From Lachnospiraceae bacterium (GTDB lineage Bacteria; Bacillota; Clostridia; Lachnospirales; Lachnospiraceae): DNA of 64,000 nt. A model generated the notes under the pieces. That model saw nothing but the letters and a program-made list of their open reading frames with translations, did not search any database and was not told where the DNA came from. Where the stretch lies: NCBI GenBank assembly GCA_902363135.1, contig CABIZF010000002.1:310001-374000 (forward strand). The letters run 5' to 3'. The position numbers and the translations under genes are program-made. Of the stretch, positions 51,543 through 59,576 are shown piece after piece (within the stretch, counting starts at the first letter, position 1; every line of letters begins with the position of its first letter).

Positions 51543-52427
51543 TCAGCCTTTTTTCATATATTTTGCAGCCATATATGCAACATACCGTTCGCCTACCAGA
51601 GCAAAGTACCAATTATTTGAAGTGACACGGGCTACTTTTACTTTCTCGCCCTTTTTCAAGCTGGGATATGCAGAGAAAATGGCATAATTGGTGTTGTCTC
51701 CGGTACGAACCTTCAGACCGGCAAGATTGCAGGTGGCGGTAAATACGCCTAATGCCTTATACTGGGCTTCTGCCTTCTTGCGAGTAGTCGGGCCATAGAT
51801 GCCGTTTGTGGTAATGCCATTTTTTCCCTGAAAGCTTTTTACAGCTGCGAGAGTAGCATTGCCAAATTCACCATCTGCGCCGGAAGAACCACAGTCATAG
51901 CCGAGCATCATGAGCTTCTGCTGCATTGCTTTTACTTCCGGGCCAGAAGAACCTAATGTCAGTTTCTGTGTGGTGGAAGTTCCGCCAGTGTTGTCACCAC
52001 AATAACGAAGGACACAATCCCACGGATAATTGTAGTAGGCTGAAACGCTGATTTCCGTGCCATCCTGATCACCTTCTGCCGGGTTTCCGCGGTCAGAGTG
52101 CGCAGCAACGTCCTGCTTGTTTCCAACATACATTTCGGTATGGTTGATCTCATTTAACAATACATCTCCCGGTTGAAGTCCTGCACAGGTGTTGAGATCG
52201 CAACTTGAGGTTACGTCTTTGAACCCGCATTTCAGAAATGCAGCCTTCATGTCTCCTGTGTAAGTGGCGCCTGCAGTTTTAACAGGTACGCCAGCGTATT
52301 CCCATGCACTGATGATTGCGGAGGAGCAGTCGTAATCCGGTCCCCAGCGTCTGGACTGGCTGTAGCCATGGTCTTTGCTATTTGCTAAATCAATCATCCA
52401 CTGTAAAGCTGTTTCAATTTTTCCCAT
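51543..52427 (-). CDS. Phage-type peptidoglycan amidase (endolysin)
   Basis: A 294-residue murein hydrolase with no signal peptide, as in holin-dependent endolysins. The N-terminal Amidase_5/Pal-like NlpC-fold domain shows ALQWMIDLANSKDHGYSQSR, WGPDYDCSSA with nucleophile Cys34, and INHTEMYVG with the catalytic His at about 95. A peptidoglycan-binding domain occupies about 155-225 (LGSSGPEVKAMQQKLMMLGY, DGEFGNATLAAVKSFQ). An SH3-like C-terminus ends RYVAYMAAKYMKKG. AAAGGAG precedes the ATG. Its promoter fits the TcdR-class sigma encoded at 48387. A relic of the same C-terminus lies at 40618. Confidence 0.9.
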   Translation of the reverse strand: MGKIETALQWMIDLANSKDHGYSQSRRWGPDYDCSSAIISAWEYAGVPVKTAGATYTGDMKAAFLKCGFKDVTSSCDLNTCAGLQPGDVLLNEINHTEMYVGNKQDVAAHSDRGNPAEGDQDGTEISVSAYYNYPWDCVLRYCGDNTGGTSTTQKLTLGSSGPEVKAMQQKLMMLGYDCGSSGADGEFGNATLAAVKSFQGKNGITTNGIYGPTTRKKAEAQYKALGVFTATCNLAGLKVRTGDNTNYAIFSAYPSLKKGEKVKVARVTSNNWYFALVGERYVAYMAAKYMKKG

Positions 52428-52479
52428 AATGTAATTCTCCTTTGAAAATAATTATTAGATCACCGGCGATTCACCTTAT

Positions 52480-52507
52480 AAAGAGAGGGAAAAATGAGAA
52501 TTGTAAA
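52480..52507 (-). promoter_or_regulatory. TcdR-class promoter of the amidase gene
   Basis: On the minus strand TTTACA (52502-52507), 16 bp, then CTCTTT (52480-52485). From memory this equals the consensus reported for TcdR-group sigma factors in both elements and spacing. It lies about 52 bp upstream of the amidase start codon. No good sigma-A -10 element is seen here. Confidence 0.65.
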
Positions 52508-52597
52508 CAAGAAGTGGAAATATTTGTATAAGAATTGAGCAGAAAAATAGGGAAGCAGGATGTAGAAACAAAAAAATAAAAAAATTGAAAAATATGT

Positions 52598-52626
52598 TTG
52601 ACAAACTGCAGAACCTATGGTAATAT
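52598..52626 (+). promoter_or_regulatory. Promoter of tRNA-Thr
   Basis: TTGACA (52598-52603) and TAATAT (52621-52626) with 17 bp spacing. Confidence 0.75.
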
Positions 52627-52650
52627 AAATAACCGTAGCGGAGATAACTT

Positions 52651-52723
52651 GCTGATGTGGCACAGTCGGTAGCGCACCTCATTGGTAGTGAGGAGGTCAC
52701 GGGTCCGATTCCCGTCATCAGCT
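52651..52723 (+). tRNA. tRNA-Thr (anticodon GGT)
   Basis: A 73-nt cloverleaf. The acceptor GCTGATG pairs with CATCAGC. The anticodon stem CCTCA/TGAGG encloses TTGGTAG, giving GGT. The T-arm is GGGTCCGATTCCC. It marks the right edge of the accessory island; no repeat of its 3' end was seen elsewhere in the window. Confidence 0.95.
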
Positions 52724-52742
52724 CTTGTAGAAGCTACGGAAA

Positions 52743-52776
52743 GCCTCGAATCTTAAGAGATTCGGGGTTTTTTCGT
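52743..52776 (+). terminator. Terminator of tRNA-Thr
   Basis: CCTCGAATCT and AGATTCGGGG form a 10-position stem around TAAG, followed by six T. Confidence 0.85.
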
Positions 52777-52905
52777 TATGCGGAAGTGGGGTTACAGTGG
52801 GTTACAAGGGTTCCCTCAGTGTTTCCTCGGAAATAAAAACTCCGGCCACGATGACATGTCCCTGCATCTGTGGCCGATCCCCCTGAAAATAATTCTCTAT
52901 TCATT

Positions 52906-53262
52906 TTACTTAATTAGTCTTAAATCAGTTGTGTTCTTTATTGTCTGCTGCGAAAAGATGACAATTAAAGAATGCAGTTCGTCCAGTTTTTCTTGCGTTG
53001 CCGTATTGAATTCTTGTTGCTTTCCGTAGAACTCAAGCGTGACATCATAATTGCGATGTACCGTTTCTTTGATCGAGCCGACATCATCTTTGAGAATCAC
53101 AACGTCAGATCTGAGTTCTCCGACATCATCCTTAAGTCCAGCTACGTCCGTTTTGAGAGTGCCGACATCATCTTTGAGATCGGCTACGTCTGTTTTGATG
53201 GGAGCCAGTTTTGTTTCCAGCAAGTTTCCAATCGCCAGCAAATCTTCCTGCGTTAATGCCAT
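52906..53262 (-). CDS. Small coiled-coil protein with heptad repeats
   Basis: A 118-residue protein. After MALTQEDLLAIGNLLETKLA, six consecutive seven-residue units follow (DVADLKD, DVGTLKT, DVAGLKD, DVGELRS, DVVILKD, DVGSIKE), giving a strong predicted coiled coil. The C-terminus is helical. There is no signal peptide or membrane segment. Similar proteins are common near phage and mobile regions in clostridia, but no function is known. GGAGGG precedes the ATG on the minus strand. Confidence 0.7.
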   Translation of the reverse strand: MALTQEDLLAIGNLLETKLAPIKTDVADLKDDVGTLKTDVAGLKDDVGELRSDVVILKDDVGSIKETVHRNYDVTLEFYGKQQEFNTATQEKLDELHSLIVIFSQQTIKNTTDLRLIK

Positions 53263-53285
53263 TCTGTATATCCCTCCTTTCTATA

Positions 53286-53310
53286 TACAATATAGCATAT
53301 TTATATTGTA
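53286..53310. promoter_or_regulatory. Perfect inverted repeat upstream of the coiled-coil gene
   Basis: TACAATATA and TATATTGTA, 9 bp each, around a 7-base spacer. It overlaps the expected promoter position of the coiled-coil gene and could be an operator. Confidence 0.45.
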
Positions 53311-53402
53311 AAATCCACAGAAAAATGGCTCCGCGGTGCTTCGGGAGCATGCAGCTGTGTAGCACACAGAAATACGAATGTCCGTCGTATGAAAAACAAA
53401 AT

Positions 53403-53431
53403 TTGACATTAATGTGATGACGTGGTAAAAT
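53403..53431 (+). promoter_or_regulatory. Promoter of opp operon 3
   Basis: TTGACA (53403-53408) and TAAAAT (53426-53431) with 17 bp spacing, 43 bp upstream of the oppB3 start. Confidence 0.75.
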
Positions 53432-53474
53432 GGCAAAATATTAAAATATTATGAACAGATGGAGTGGAAGGGCT

Positions 53475-54392
53475 ATGGTTCGTTACTTTTTGAAGCGCCT
53501 TGGCATGATGCTGGTCGCGCTGTTTATGATTATCCTGCTGACGTTTGTGATCGAGCATTCGATTCCGGGCGGGCCATTTACAAGCGACCGAAAGGTTACG
53601 CCGGAGGTAGAGGCAGCGCTGAATGAAAAATATCATTTGAATGACCCGTTACCGAAGCAGTTTCTCGATTATCTTGTGGGAATCCTGCACGGAGATCTGG
53701 GACCATCCTACAAATATACGGGTAAGGAGGTCACGGACTTTATTTCTAACGGTTTTCCGGTATCTGCCAAGCTTGGAGGTATCACAGTCATTTTCGTTGT
53801 GCTGGCTTCATTGCCGCTGGGTATATTGGCTGCAGTGAAAAATGGAAAATGGCAGGATATGCTGGTCATGGGCATTGCGACGATCGGAGTTACGATTCCG
53901 TCGTTTGTCATTGCTTCCATTTTGATTTATGTATTTTCATTTCGGCTGAACTGGCTGCCGACGTTCGGACTGGACAGCTGGAAGGGCTATGTGCTCCCGG
54001 TTATTACGCTGGGCGGCTATTCCGTCAGCTATCTGGCGCGCCAGATGCGTTCCAGCCTGCTGGAGGTGATGGGACAGGACTACATCCGGACGGCCCGTGC
54101 AAAAGGGCTCTCAGAGACAAAGGTCATTTTCAAGCATGCATTGCGGAATGCACTGATCCCTGTCATCACAGTGCTTGGACCGACGATCGCAAATCTGCTG
54201 ACAGGAAGCTTTGTCGTAGAGCAGATCTTTGCAATTCCGGGTCTGGGCGTACACTTTGTCAACAGTGTTTCCCAGCGTGACTACACGACGATCATGGGCG
54301 TGACGGTATTCTATGCGGCGTTCCTGCTGGCGATGGTATTCCTGGTGGATATTTTCTATTGCCTGATCGATCCGAGAATTAAATACGACTAA
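53475..54392 (+). CDS. oppB: Oligopeptide ABC transporter permease OppB (opp 3)
   Basis: A 305-residue permease with six membrane segments, beginning MVRYFLKRLGMMLVALFMII. The EAA loop is DYIRTARAKGLSETKVIFKHALRNALIP, and PGLGVHFVNSVSQRDYTTIMG ends the pore region. ATG 53475 follows GGAGTGGAAGGG; the ATG 24 bp upstream is less well placed. Opp 3 runs B-C-D-F with the binding protein last. Only a fragment of repeat C separates it from oppC3. Confidence 0.93.
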   Translation: MVRYFLKRLGMMLVALFMIILLTFVIEHSIPGGPFTSDRKVTPEVEAALNEKYHLNDPLPKQFLDYLVGILHGDLGPSYKYTGKEVTDFISNGFPVSAKLGGITVIFVVLASLPLGILAAVKNGKWQDMLVMGIATIGVTIPSFVIASILIYVFSFRLNWLPTFGLDSWKGYVLPVITLGGYSVSYLARQMRSSLLEVMGQDYIRTARAKGLSETKVIFKHALRNALIPVITVLGPTIANLLTGSFVVEQIFAIPGLGVHFVNSVSQRDYTTIMGVTVFYAAFLLAMVFLVDIFYCLIDPRIKYD

Positions 54393-54401
54393 TATGACAG
54401 G

Positions 54402-54422
54402 ATGATGCCAGGGTCAAAAGGT
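54402..54422. repeat. Repeat C solo terminal repeat
   Basis: ATGATGCCAGGGTCAAAAGG plus T is identical to the left terminal inverted repeat of the complete element at 36079. The rest of the element is missing. It lies between oppB3 and oppC3. Confidence 0.7.
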
Positions 54423-54467
54423 CAAAAAGCCGTTACAACATTACAACAAGAAAAGGACACAGATACA

Positions 54468-55619
54468 ATGGAAAACAAATGGGAACTGCTTGAGTCCTCC
54501 AATGAGGACCGGGAAAAAATCTGGACAAAGAACCGCACCTTTGCAGGAGACGTATGGTTCCGCTTCCGTCATAAGCCGACGGCGATCGCAGGACTGATCC
54601 TGATTTTGGTGCTTCTGGTTTTTGCGTTTATCGGACCGTTTTTTACAGACTACAGCTATTCAAAGCAGGATCTGGATCTGGTCAACATTCCGCCGCGTAT
54701 GACGGTTTATGTGACAAAGGATCATTCAGGTTATCTGTATATCACCCAATCCTTAAAGGTCGTATGGGTAAATCAGGACGGGACACTCGGACGTCAGCTG
54801 ACGAAGCTGCGTGATGAAAGCGCATCTTCGATGGTCATTTTTGACTGCAATGGTGAGGAGATCGGCCTTTTCTATGGCATCAAGCCATATCTGATCGCAG
54901 ATCCGGCGACCCGCGTCATCTATGAGACTGCGCAGGTCTGGAATCGCTCCTATATCCTGGGTACGGACAGCCTCGGCCGTGATATCCTGACACGCCTTAT
55001 GTACGGCACACGGGTATCACTGCTGGTTGCATTTATCGCAGTTGTCGTAAACATGGTGATCGGTATTGTCTTTGGCGGAATTTCGGGCTACCTGGGAGGT
55101 ATGGTCGATACAGTAATGATGCGTATTGTCGATATCATCAGTACGATTCCACTGACGCTGTACGTCATCCTGATCATGGTGCTGCTCGGTGCGGGCATCC
55201 AGAGTATTATCATCGCAATCGGTACGACCTACTGGGTCGATATGGCGCGCGTTGTACGCGGCCAGGTACTGAGCCTGAAAAATCAGGAATTTGTCATGGC
55301 GGCAAAGACGATCGGCTCTTCGACGAAGACGATCCTTCTTGAGCATTTGATTCCGAATTCGATGGGATCGATCCTCGTCACAGTCACGATGCTGATTCCG
55401 TCAGCGATCTTTATGGAGGCATTTTTAAGCTACCTTGGCATTGGTCTGCAGCCACCGCTCGCGAGCCTCGGCACGATGTGCAACGATGCGACGCAGAATT
55501 TGCGGACCTGCCCGTATCAGCTTTTCATTCCGGCACTTGTGATCTGCCTGATTATGTTTGGCTTTAATTTTATCGGAGACGGACTGCGCGATGCACTGGA
55601 TCCGAAACTGAAGAAGTAG
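54468..55619 (+). CDS. oppC: Oligopeptide ABC transporter permease OppC with mid-size insert (opp 3)
   Basis: A 383-residue permease. The first membrane segment (PTAIAGLILILVLLVFAFIG) is followed by about 90 extra extracytoplasmic residues (TVYVTKDHSGYLYITQSLKV, DCNGEEIGLFYGIKPYLI) before SYILGTDSLGRDILTRLMYG. OppC1 has a larger insert at the same place and OppC2 has none. The EAA loop FVMAAKTIGSSTKTILLEHLIPN is intact. ATG 54468 follows AAAAGGA; ATG 54402 lies in the repeat C fragment. Confidence 0.92.
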   Translation: MENKWELLESSNEDREKIWTKNRTFAGDVWFRFRHKPTAIAGLILILVLLVFAFIGPFFTDYSYSKQDLDLVNIPPRMTVYVTKDHSGYLYITQSLKVVWVNQDGTLGRQLTKLRDESASSMVIFDCNGEEIGLFYGIKPYLIADPATRVIYETAQVWNRSYILGTDSLGRDILTRLMYGTRVSLLVAFIAVVVNMVIGIVFGGISGYLGGMVDTVMMRIVDIISTIPLTLYVILIMVLLGAGIQSIIIAIGTTYWVDMARVVRGQVLSLKNQEFVMAAKTIGSSTKTILLEHLIPNSMGSILVTVTMLIPSAIFMEAFLSYLGIGLQPPLASLGTMCNDATQNLRTCPYQLFIPALVICLIMFGFNFIGDGLRDALDPKLKK

Positions 55620-55629
55620 GAGGCGGAGT

Positions 55630-56655
55630 ATGGAACCGGTAATACAGATCAAAAATCTCAGAACCTCATTTATGACGAGCAACGGAGAGGTACAGGCCGT
55701 GCGTGGAGTCAGCTTTTCCGTTAATCCGGGCGAGATCCTCGGTGTGGTCGGAGAGTCGGGAAGCGGTAAGAGTGTGACTTCGATGTCAATTCTCCGACTT
55801 CTGGCAGATACGGCAGTGATAAAGGAGAACTCCGAGATCCTTTTTGAGGGAGAGAACCTTATAAATGTAAATAAAAAGAAGCTGCGGAGCATCCGCGGTG
55901 AAAAAATATCAATGATTTTTCAGGATCCGATGTCCTCAATCAATCCGCTGATCCCGGTTGGCAAGCAGGTTGGTGAGATGATCAGAGAGCATCACAGGGA
56001 TCGCAGCCAGGAAGAAATCCGACAGGAGGTGCTGGAGCTGTTCCGCAAGGTGCGGATTCCGGAGCCGGAGAAGCGGTATGGCTGTTATCCGCATGAGTTT
56101 TCCGGCGGTATGCGTCAACGTGTCATGATCGCGATGGCATTGGCGAATAAGCCGAAGCTGCTGATCGCCGATGAGCCGACGACGGCTCTGGATGTGACGA
56201 TTCAGGATCAGATCCTGCGGCAGCTGCGGGAGTTGGAAAAAGAATACGGGACGAGCATCATTTTCATCACACATGATCTTGGCGTTGTGGCAGAGCTCTG
56301 CGACCGTGTCGTCGTTATGTATGGTGGTCTTGTGATGGAGGAGGCGTCGATCGACGATTTGTTTGAGCATCCAGGGCATCCGTATACGATGGGCTTGCTG
56401 GCGTCGATGCCGGATATCGAGCAGGATAAAAGCGTTCGGCTGCAGCCGATCCCGGGATCACCGCCGGATATGACAAATCCTCCGAAGGGATGTCCGTTTG
56501 CACCGCGCTGCCCGTATGCGCGTGCCATCTGTGCAGCAGAGCTTCCGGACTTTGTCTCCGTAGGGGAGCGGCATCAGACGCGCTGCTTTTTGCAGTATGA
56601 GGATGCACCGGCAGATGCGCACAATCCGTTCAAACAGGATAAAATAAAAGAGTGA
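55630..56655 (+). CDS. oppD: Oligopeptide ABC transporter ATPase OppD (opp 3)
   Basis: A 341-residue ATPase with Walker A GESGSGKS, Q-loop MIFQDP, signature FSGGMRQR, Walker B LLIADEP and H-loop FITHDLG. CPFAPRCPYARAIC is the C-terminal cysteine cluster. AGGAGGCGGAG precedes the ATG, 10 bp after oppC3. It pairs with OppF3, 10 bp downstream. Confidence 0.94.
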   Translation: MEPVIQIKNLRTSFMTSNGEVQAVRGVSFSVNPGEILGVVGESGSGKSVTSMSILRLLADTAVIKENSEILFEGENLINVNKKKLRSIRGEKISMIFQDPMSSINPLIPVGKQVGEMIREHHRDRSQEEIRQEVLELFRKVRIPEPEKRYGCYPHEFSGGMRQRVMIAMALANKPKLLIADEPTTALDVTIQDQILRQLRELEKEYGTSIIFITHDLGVVAELCDRVVVMYGGLVMEEASIDDLFEHPGHPYTMGLLASMPDIEQDKSVRLQPIPGSPPDMTNPPKGCPFAPRCPYARAICAAELPDFVSVGERHQTRCFLQYEDAPADAHNPFKQDKIKE

Positions 56656-56665
56656 GGGACAGGCA

Positions 56666-57676
56666 ATGAGTGGAGAAAATATACTGGAGGTCCAGAACCT
56701 CACCAAGCATTTTAAAATATCCGGGAAGCAGATCGTCCATGCGGTAGATGGCGTGAGCTTCACCTTGCAGAAGGGGAAGACACTCGGACTGGTCGGCGAG
56801 AGCGGATGCGGAAAATCGACCTGTGCGCGCACGATTATTCGGATGTACGATGTGACAGACGGGAAGATCCTGCTGGACGGGGAAGATATTACCAGTCTGA
56901 AGCAAAAGGAGCTGAAGCCTCTGCGCAAAAAGATGCAGATGATCTTTCAGGATCCGTACGCTTCGCTGAATGCCCGTATGACGGTACGCGACATCATCGC
57001 GGAGCCGTTGGTGGCGCATGGAATCGTAAAGAAAAAAAGTGAGGCGGATGCGATCGTTTATCCGATGCTGGAGCGTGTCGGTCTGACGAAGGAGCATGCC
57101 AGCCGTTATGCACATGAATTTTCCGGCGGCCAGCGGCAGAGAGTCGGTATCGCACGTGCACTCGTACTGCAGCCGGATGTCGTGATCTGTGATGAGCCAA
57201 TCTCTGCCCTGGATGTGTCGATTCAGGCGCAGGTCATTAATCTTCTGAAGGATTATCAGGAGGAACAGGGGACGTCCTATTTGTTTATCGCGCATGACCT
57301 TTCTATGGTGCGCTATGTATCGGATGATGTCGGCGTCATGTATCTGGGACAGCTTGTTGAGCTCTCAGAGGCGGATGAGATCTATAAGCATCCGCTACAT
57401 CCGTATACGAAGGGACTGCTCGGCAGCATTCCGGTCGCGAATCCGAAGCTTGCAAGGAAAAAGGTAAACAGCAGCATCGAGGGCGATATCCCGAGTCCGA
57501 TCAATCCGCCGACGGGCTGCCGCTTTCATACAAGATGCCCGTATGCGAAGCCGGAGTGTGCGCAGGTAATGCCGCAGATGAAGGATATGGGCGGCGGCCA
57601 TATGGTGGCCTGCCATTTATATGATGATACAAGGGTCAAAAGGTCATGCGTTTCATGCTTGCATGAAAAAGCGTGA
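56666..57676 (+). CDS. oppF: Oligopeptide ABC transporter ATPase OppF with repeat-encoded tail (opp 3)
   Basis: A 336-residue ATPase with Walker A GESGCGKS, signature FSGGQRQR, Walker B VVICDEP and H-loop FIAHDLS, and the cluster CRFHTRCPYAKPEC. OppF proteins normally end near VACHLY. Here VACHLY is followed by DDTRVKRSCVSCLHEKA, which is encoded entirely by the repeat C copy at 57624-57696. The repeat has thus replaced the original stop and added 17 residues, including two cysteines. The tail is away from the ATPase sites, so activity is probably kept. Confidence 0.93.
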   Translation: MSGENILEVQNLTKHFKISGKQIVHAVDGVSFTLQKGKTLGLVGESGCGKSTCARTIIRMYDVTDGKILLDGEDITSLKQKELKPLRKKMQMIFQDPYASLNARMTVRDIIAEPLVAHGIVKKKSEADAIVYPMLERVGLTKEHASRYAHEFSGGQRQRVGIARALVLQPDVVICDEPISALDVSIQAQVINLLKDYQEEQGTSYLFIAHDLSMVRYVSDDVGVMYLGQLVELSEADEIYKHPLHPYTKGLLGSIPVANPKLARKKVNSSIEGDIPSPINPPTGCRFHTRCPYAKPECAQVMPQMKDMGGGHMVACHLYDDTRVKRSCVSCLHEKA

Positions 57677-57696
57677 CTTATTGACCCGTGTATCAT
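57624..57696. repeat. Repeat C copy 3, short form, overlapping oppF3
   Basis: 73 bp from ATGATAC to GTATCAT, with GGGTCAA/TTGACCC also inverted. The left 50 bp match copies 1 and 2 (GGTCATGCGTTTCATGCTTG), and the central part of the long form is missing. It spans the end of oppF3 and the start of the intergenic region before the binding-protein gene. Confidence 0.85.
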
Positions 57697-57800
57697 ATGA
57701 TTAAACGGTTTTAAGGGCCATGTGCCCTGGAACATAAATAGTATCATCACCACAGGCGCCGGGATACGGCGTGCTGTCAACCACACAAGGAGGAGAGAAA

Positions 57801-59480
57801 ATGAAAAAAAGACTGAGCTTTCTTCTGGCAGTCGGAATGATCTGCGCAAGTGCATTTCCGGGTGTCGCAGGTGCAACCACAATCGATGACTTGATGCAGG
57901 CCGGTACAGAAGGTGCGGAAGAGGAAACCGCAGGGGAAGCTGCGCTCGCAGACGCGCAGGAAATCACTTTTGTACTGAACAACCAGCCGGATGGTATCGA
58001 CCCGAACGTGACGAACAATTCCTTTGCGACTCCGTTTCTGATCAACTGTTTCGAGGGTCTTGTGACTTATGACGCAGCAGGTGAGGTCGTTCCGGGTGAG
58101 GCAGAATCCTGGGATGTCAACGATGATCTGACCGTTTATACCTTCCACTTAAGAGACGGACTGAAGTGGAGTGACGGAAGTGCACATACAGCACAGGATT
58201 ATGTATATTCCGCACTGCGTGTCCTGACACCGGAGACTACGGCACAGTATGTAAATATGATCTCCGATTACGTTGTAAACGCACAGGAGTACTATGACGG
58301 AAGCGTATCTGCGGATGAGGTCGGCATCAAGGCACTCGACGATACGACGCTGGAATTTGATCTCAAAGCTCCGTGCCCGTATTTTGTAGATCTCGTAAGT
58401 ATGTGGGTATACGATCCGGTACAGGAAGCAACGATCGAAGCCAACGGCGACAAATGGACGAACGCAGCAGATACCTACATCTGCAACGGCCCGTTCAAGA
58501 TCACCGAGATGAATATGGGCGAGAATGTGGTACTCGAGAAGAATGAGAACTACTGGAATGCGGAAAATGTAACGCTCGATAAGATTAATTACCGTTACAT
58601 TCTGGATACCTCTACAGCACTGACTGCTTATGAGAGCGGCGAGGTAGACGGTGTGAGATCCATCCCGTCCAGCGACTATGCACGGCTGAAGGCAGAAAAT
58701 GCAGGTGTACAGATCGAGGCAAGCTACGGAACCGTATACTATGATTTCAACTGTGCAAAGGAGCCGTTTAACAATCCGCTCGTGCGTAAGGCACTCTGCC
58801 TGGCGATCGACCGTGAGGCTCTGATCAACAACGTGGCTCAGGTAGAGGCACAGCCGGCATACAGCTTCCTTGCTCCGGGTTATGTGGTTGACGGTAAGGA
58901 TATCACAGAGGGACGTTCTGATTACGGACTTTCTTCTACCGCAGATGTAGAGGGGGCAAAGGCAGCGCTTGAGGAGGCTGGCTATCCGAACGGCGAAGGC
59001 TTCCCGACCGTACAGCTTTCCTTCTACTCAGATGACAACGTAAAGAAGATTGCAGAGGCAATCGCAGAGATGTGGCAGACAAATCTTGGTATTCAGGTAG
59101 AAGTGACTTCCTCGGACTGGGCTGTATTCTACGATGCGGTACAGGCCGGCGAGTATGATGTGGCAGCAATGGGCTGGAGTGCAGACTATGTCAATCCGAT
59201 GAGCTTCCTGCCGCTGCTCTATACGGATGATGTATCCAACAACGTCTTCTACAGCAATAAGGACTATGATGCGGTCGTTGACCAGATCAAGGTAGAGAAG
59301 GACAGCACAAAGTTCGCAGAGCTCGTTATGCAGGCAGACGAGATTGCCTCCAACGAGTATCCGGTACTTCCGCTGTATTACAAGTCGAACAACTATCTGC
59401 TGAAGGATTATGTAAAGGGCGTTTATATGACCTCTTCTTCTAACATTTACTTCAAGGACGCACAGGTTCTTGCTCACTAA
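57801..59480 (+). CDS. Oligopeptide ABC transporter substrate-binding protein (opp 3)
   Basis: A 559-residue family 5 solute-binding protein. The signal peptide MKKRLSFLLAVGMICASAFP ends at GVAGA before TTIDD, again with no lipobox cysteine (the Cys in the core is followed by Ala-Ser-Ala within the hydrophobic stretch). Family features include FHLRDGLKWSDGSAHTAQDY, NPLVRKALCLAIDREALINN and AAMGWSADYVNPMSFLPLLY. It closes operon 3, with its own AAGGAGGAG site. The MppA/OppA-like C-terminus suggests peptide ligands. Confidence 0.94.
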   Translation: MKKRLSFLLAVGMICASAFPGVAGATTIDDLMQAGTEGAEEETAGEAALADAQEITFVLNNQPDGIDPNVTNNSFATPFLINCFEGLVTYDAAGEVVPGEAESWDVNDDLTVYTFHLRDGLKWSDGSAHTAQDYVYSALRVLTPETTAQYVNMISDYVVNAQEYYDGSVSADEVGIKALDDTTLEFDLKAPCPYFVDLVSMWVYDPVQEATIEANGDKWTNAADTYICNGPFKITEMNMGENVVLEKNENYWNAENVTLDKINYRYILDTSTALTAYESGEVDGVRSIPSSDYARLKAENAGVQIEASYGTVYYDFNCAKEPFNNPLVRKALCLAIDREALINNVAQVEAQPAYSFLAPGYVVDGKDITEGRSDYGLSSTADVEGAKAALEEAGYPNGEGFPTVQLSFYSDDNVKKIAEAIAEMWQTNLGIQVEVTSSDWAVFYDAVQAGEYDVAAMGWSADYVNPMSFLPLLYTDDVSNNVFYSNKDYDAVVDQIKVEKDSTKFAELVMQADEIASNEYPVLPLYYKSNNYLLKDYVKGVYMTSSSNIYFKDAQVLAH

Positions 59481-59497
59481 AACCGTGAAGCTTGCAG

Positions 59498-59532
59498 ATC
59501 CCCGGGCCACATAGCTGTGGACGGGGATTTGT
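59498..59532 (+). terminator. Terminator of opp operon 3
   Basis: ATCCCC pairs with GGGGAT and the inner CCACA with TGTGG around TAGC. TTTGT follows. Confidence 0.7.
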
Positions 59533-59576
59533 CTCTACACAGGAAACAGAGAAGCGGATAGCAAACAGGAGAAATT

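Noticed and set aside
52651..52723. tRNA-Thr as an integration (att) site for the island
   Set aside because: No integrase gene and no direct repeat of the tRNA 3' end was found in the window.
54402..54467. Upstream start of oppC3
   Set aside because: The extra codons come from the repeat C fragment; ATG 54468 matches family N-termini.
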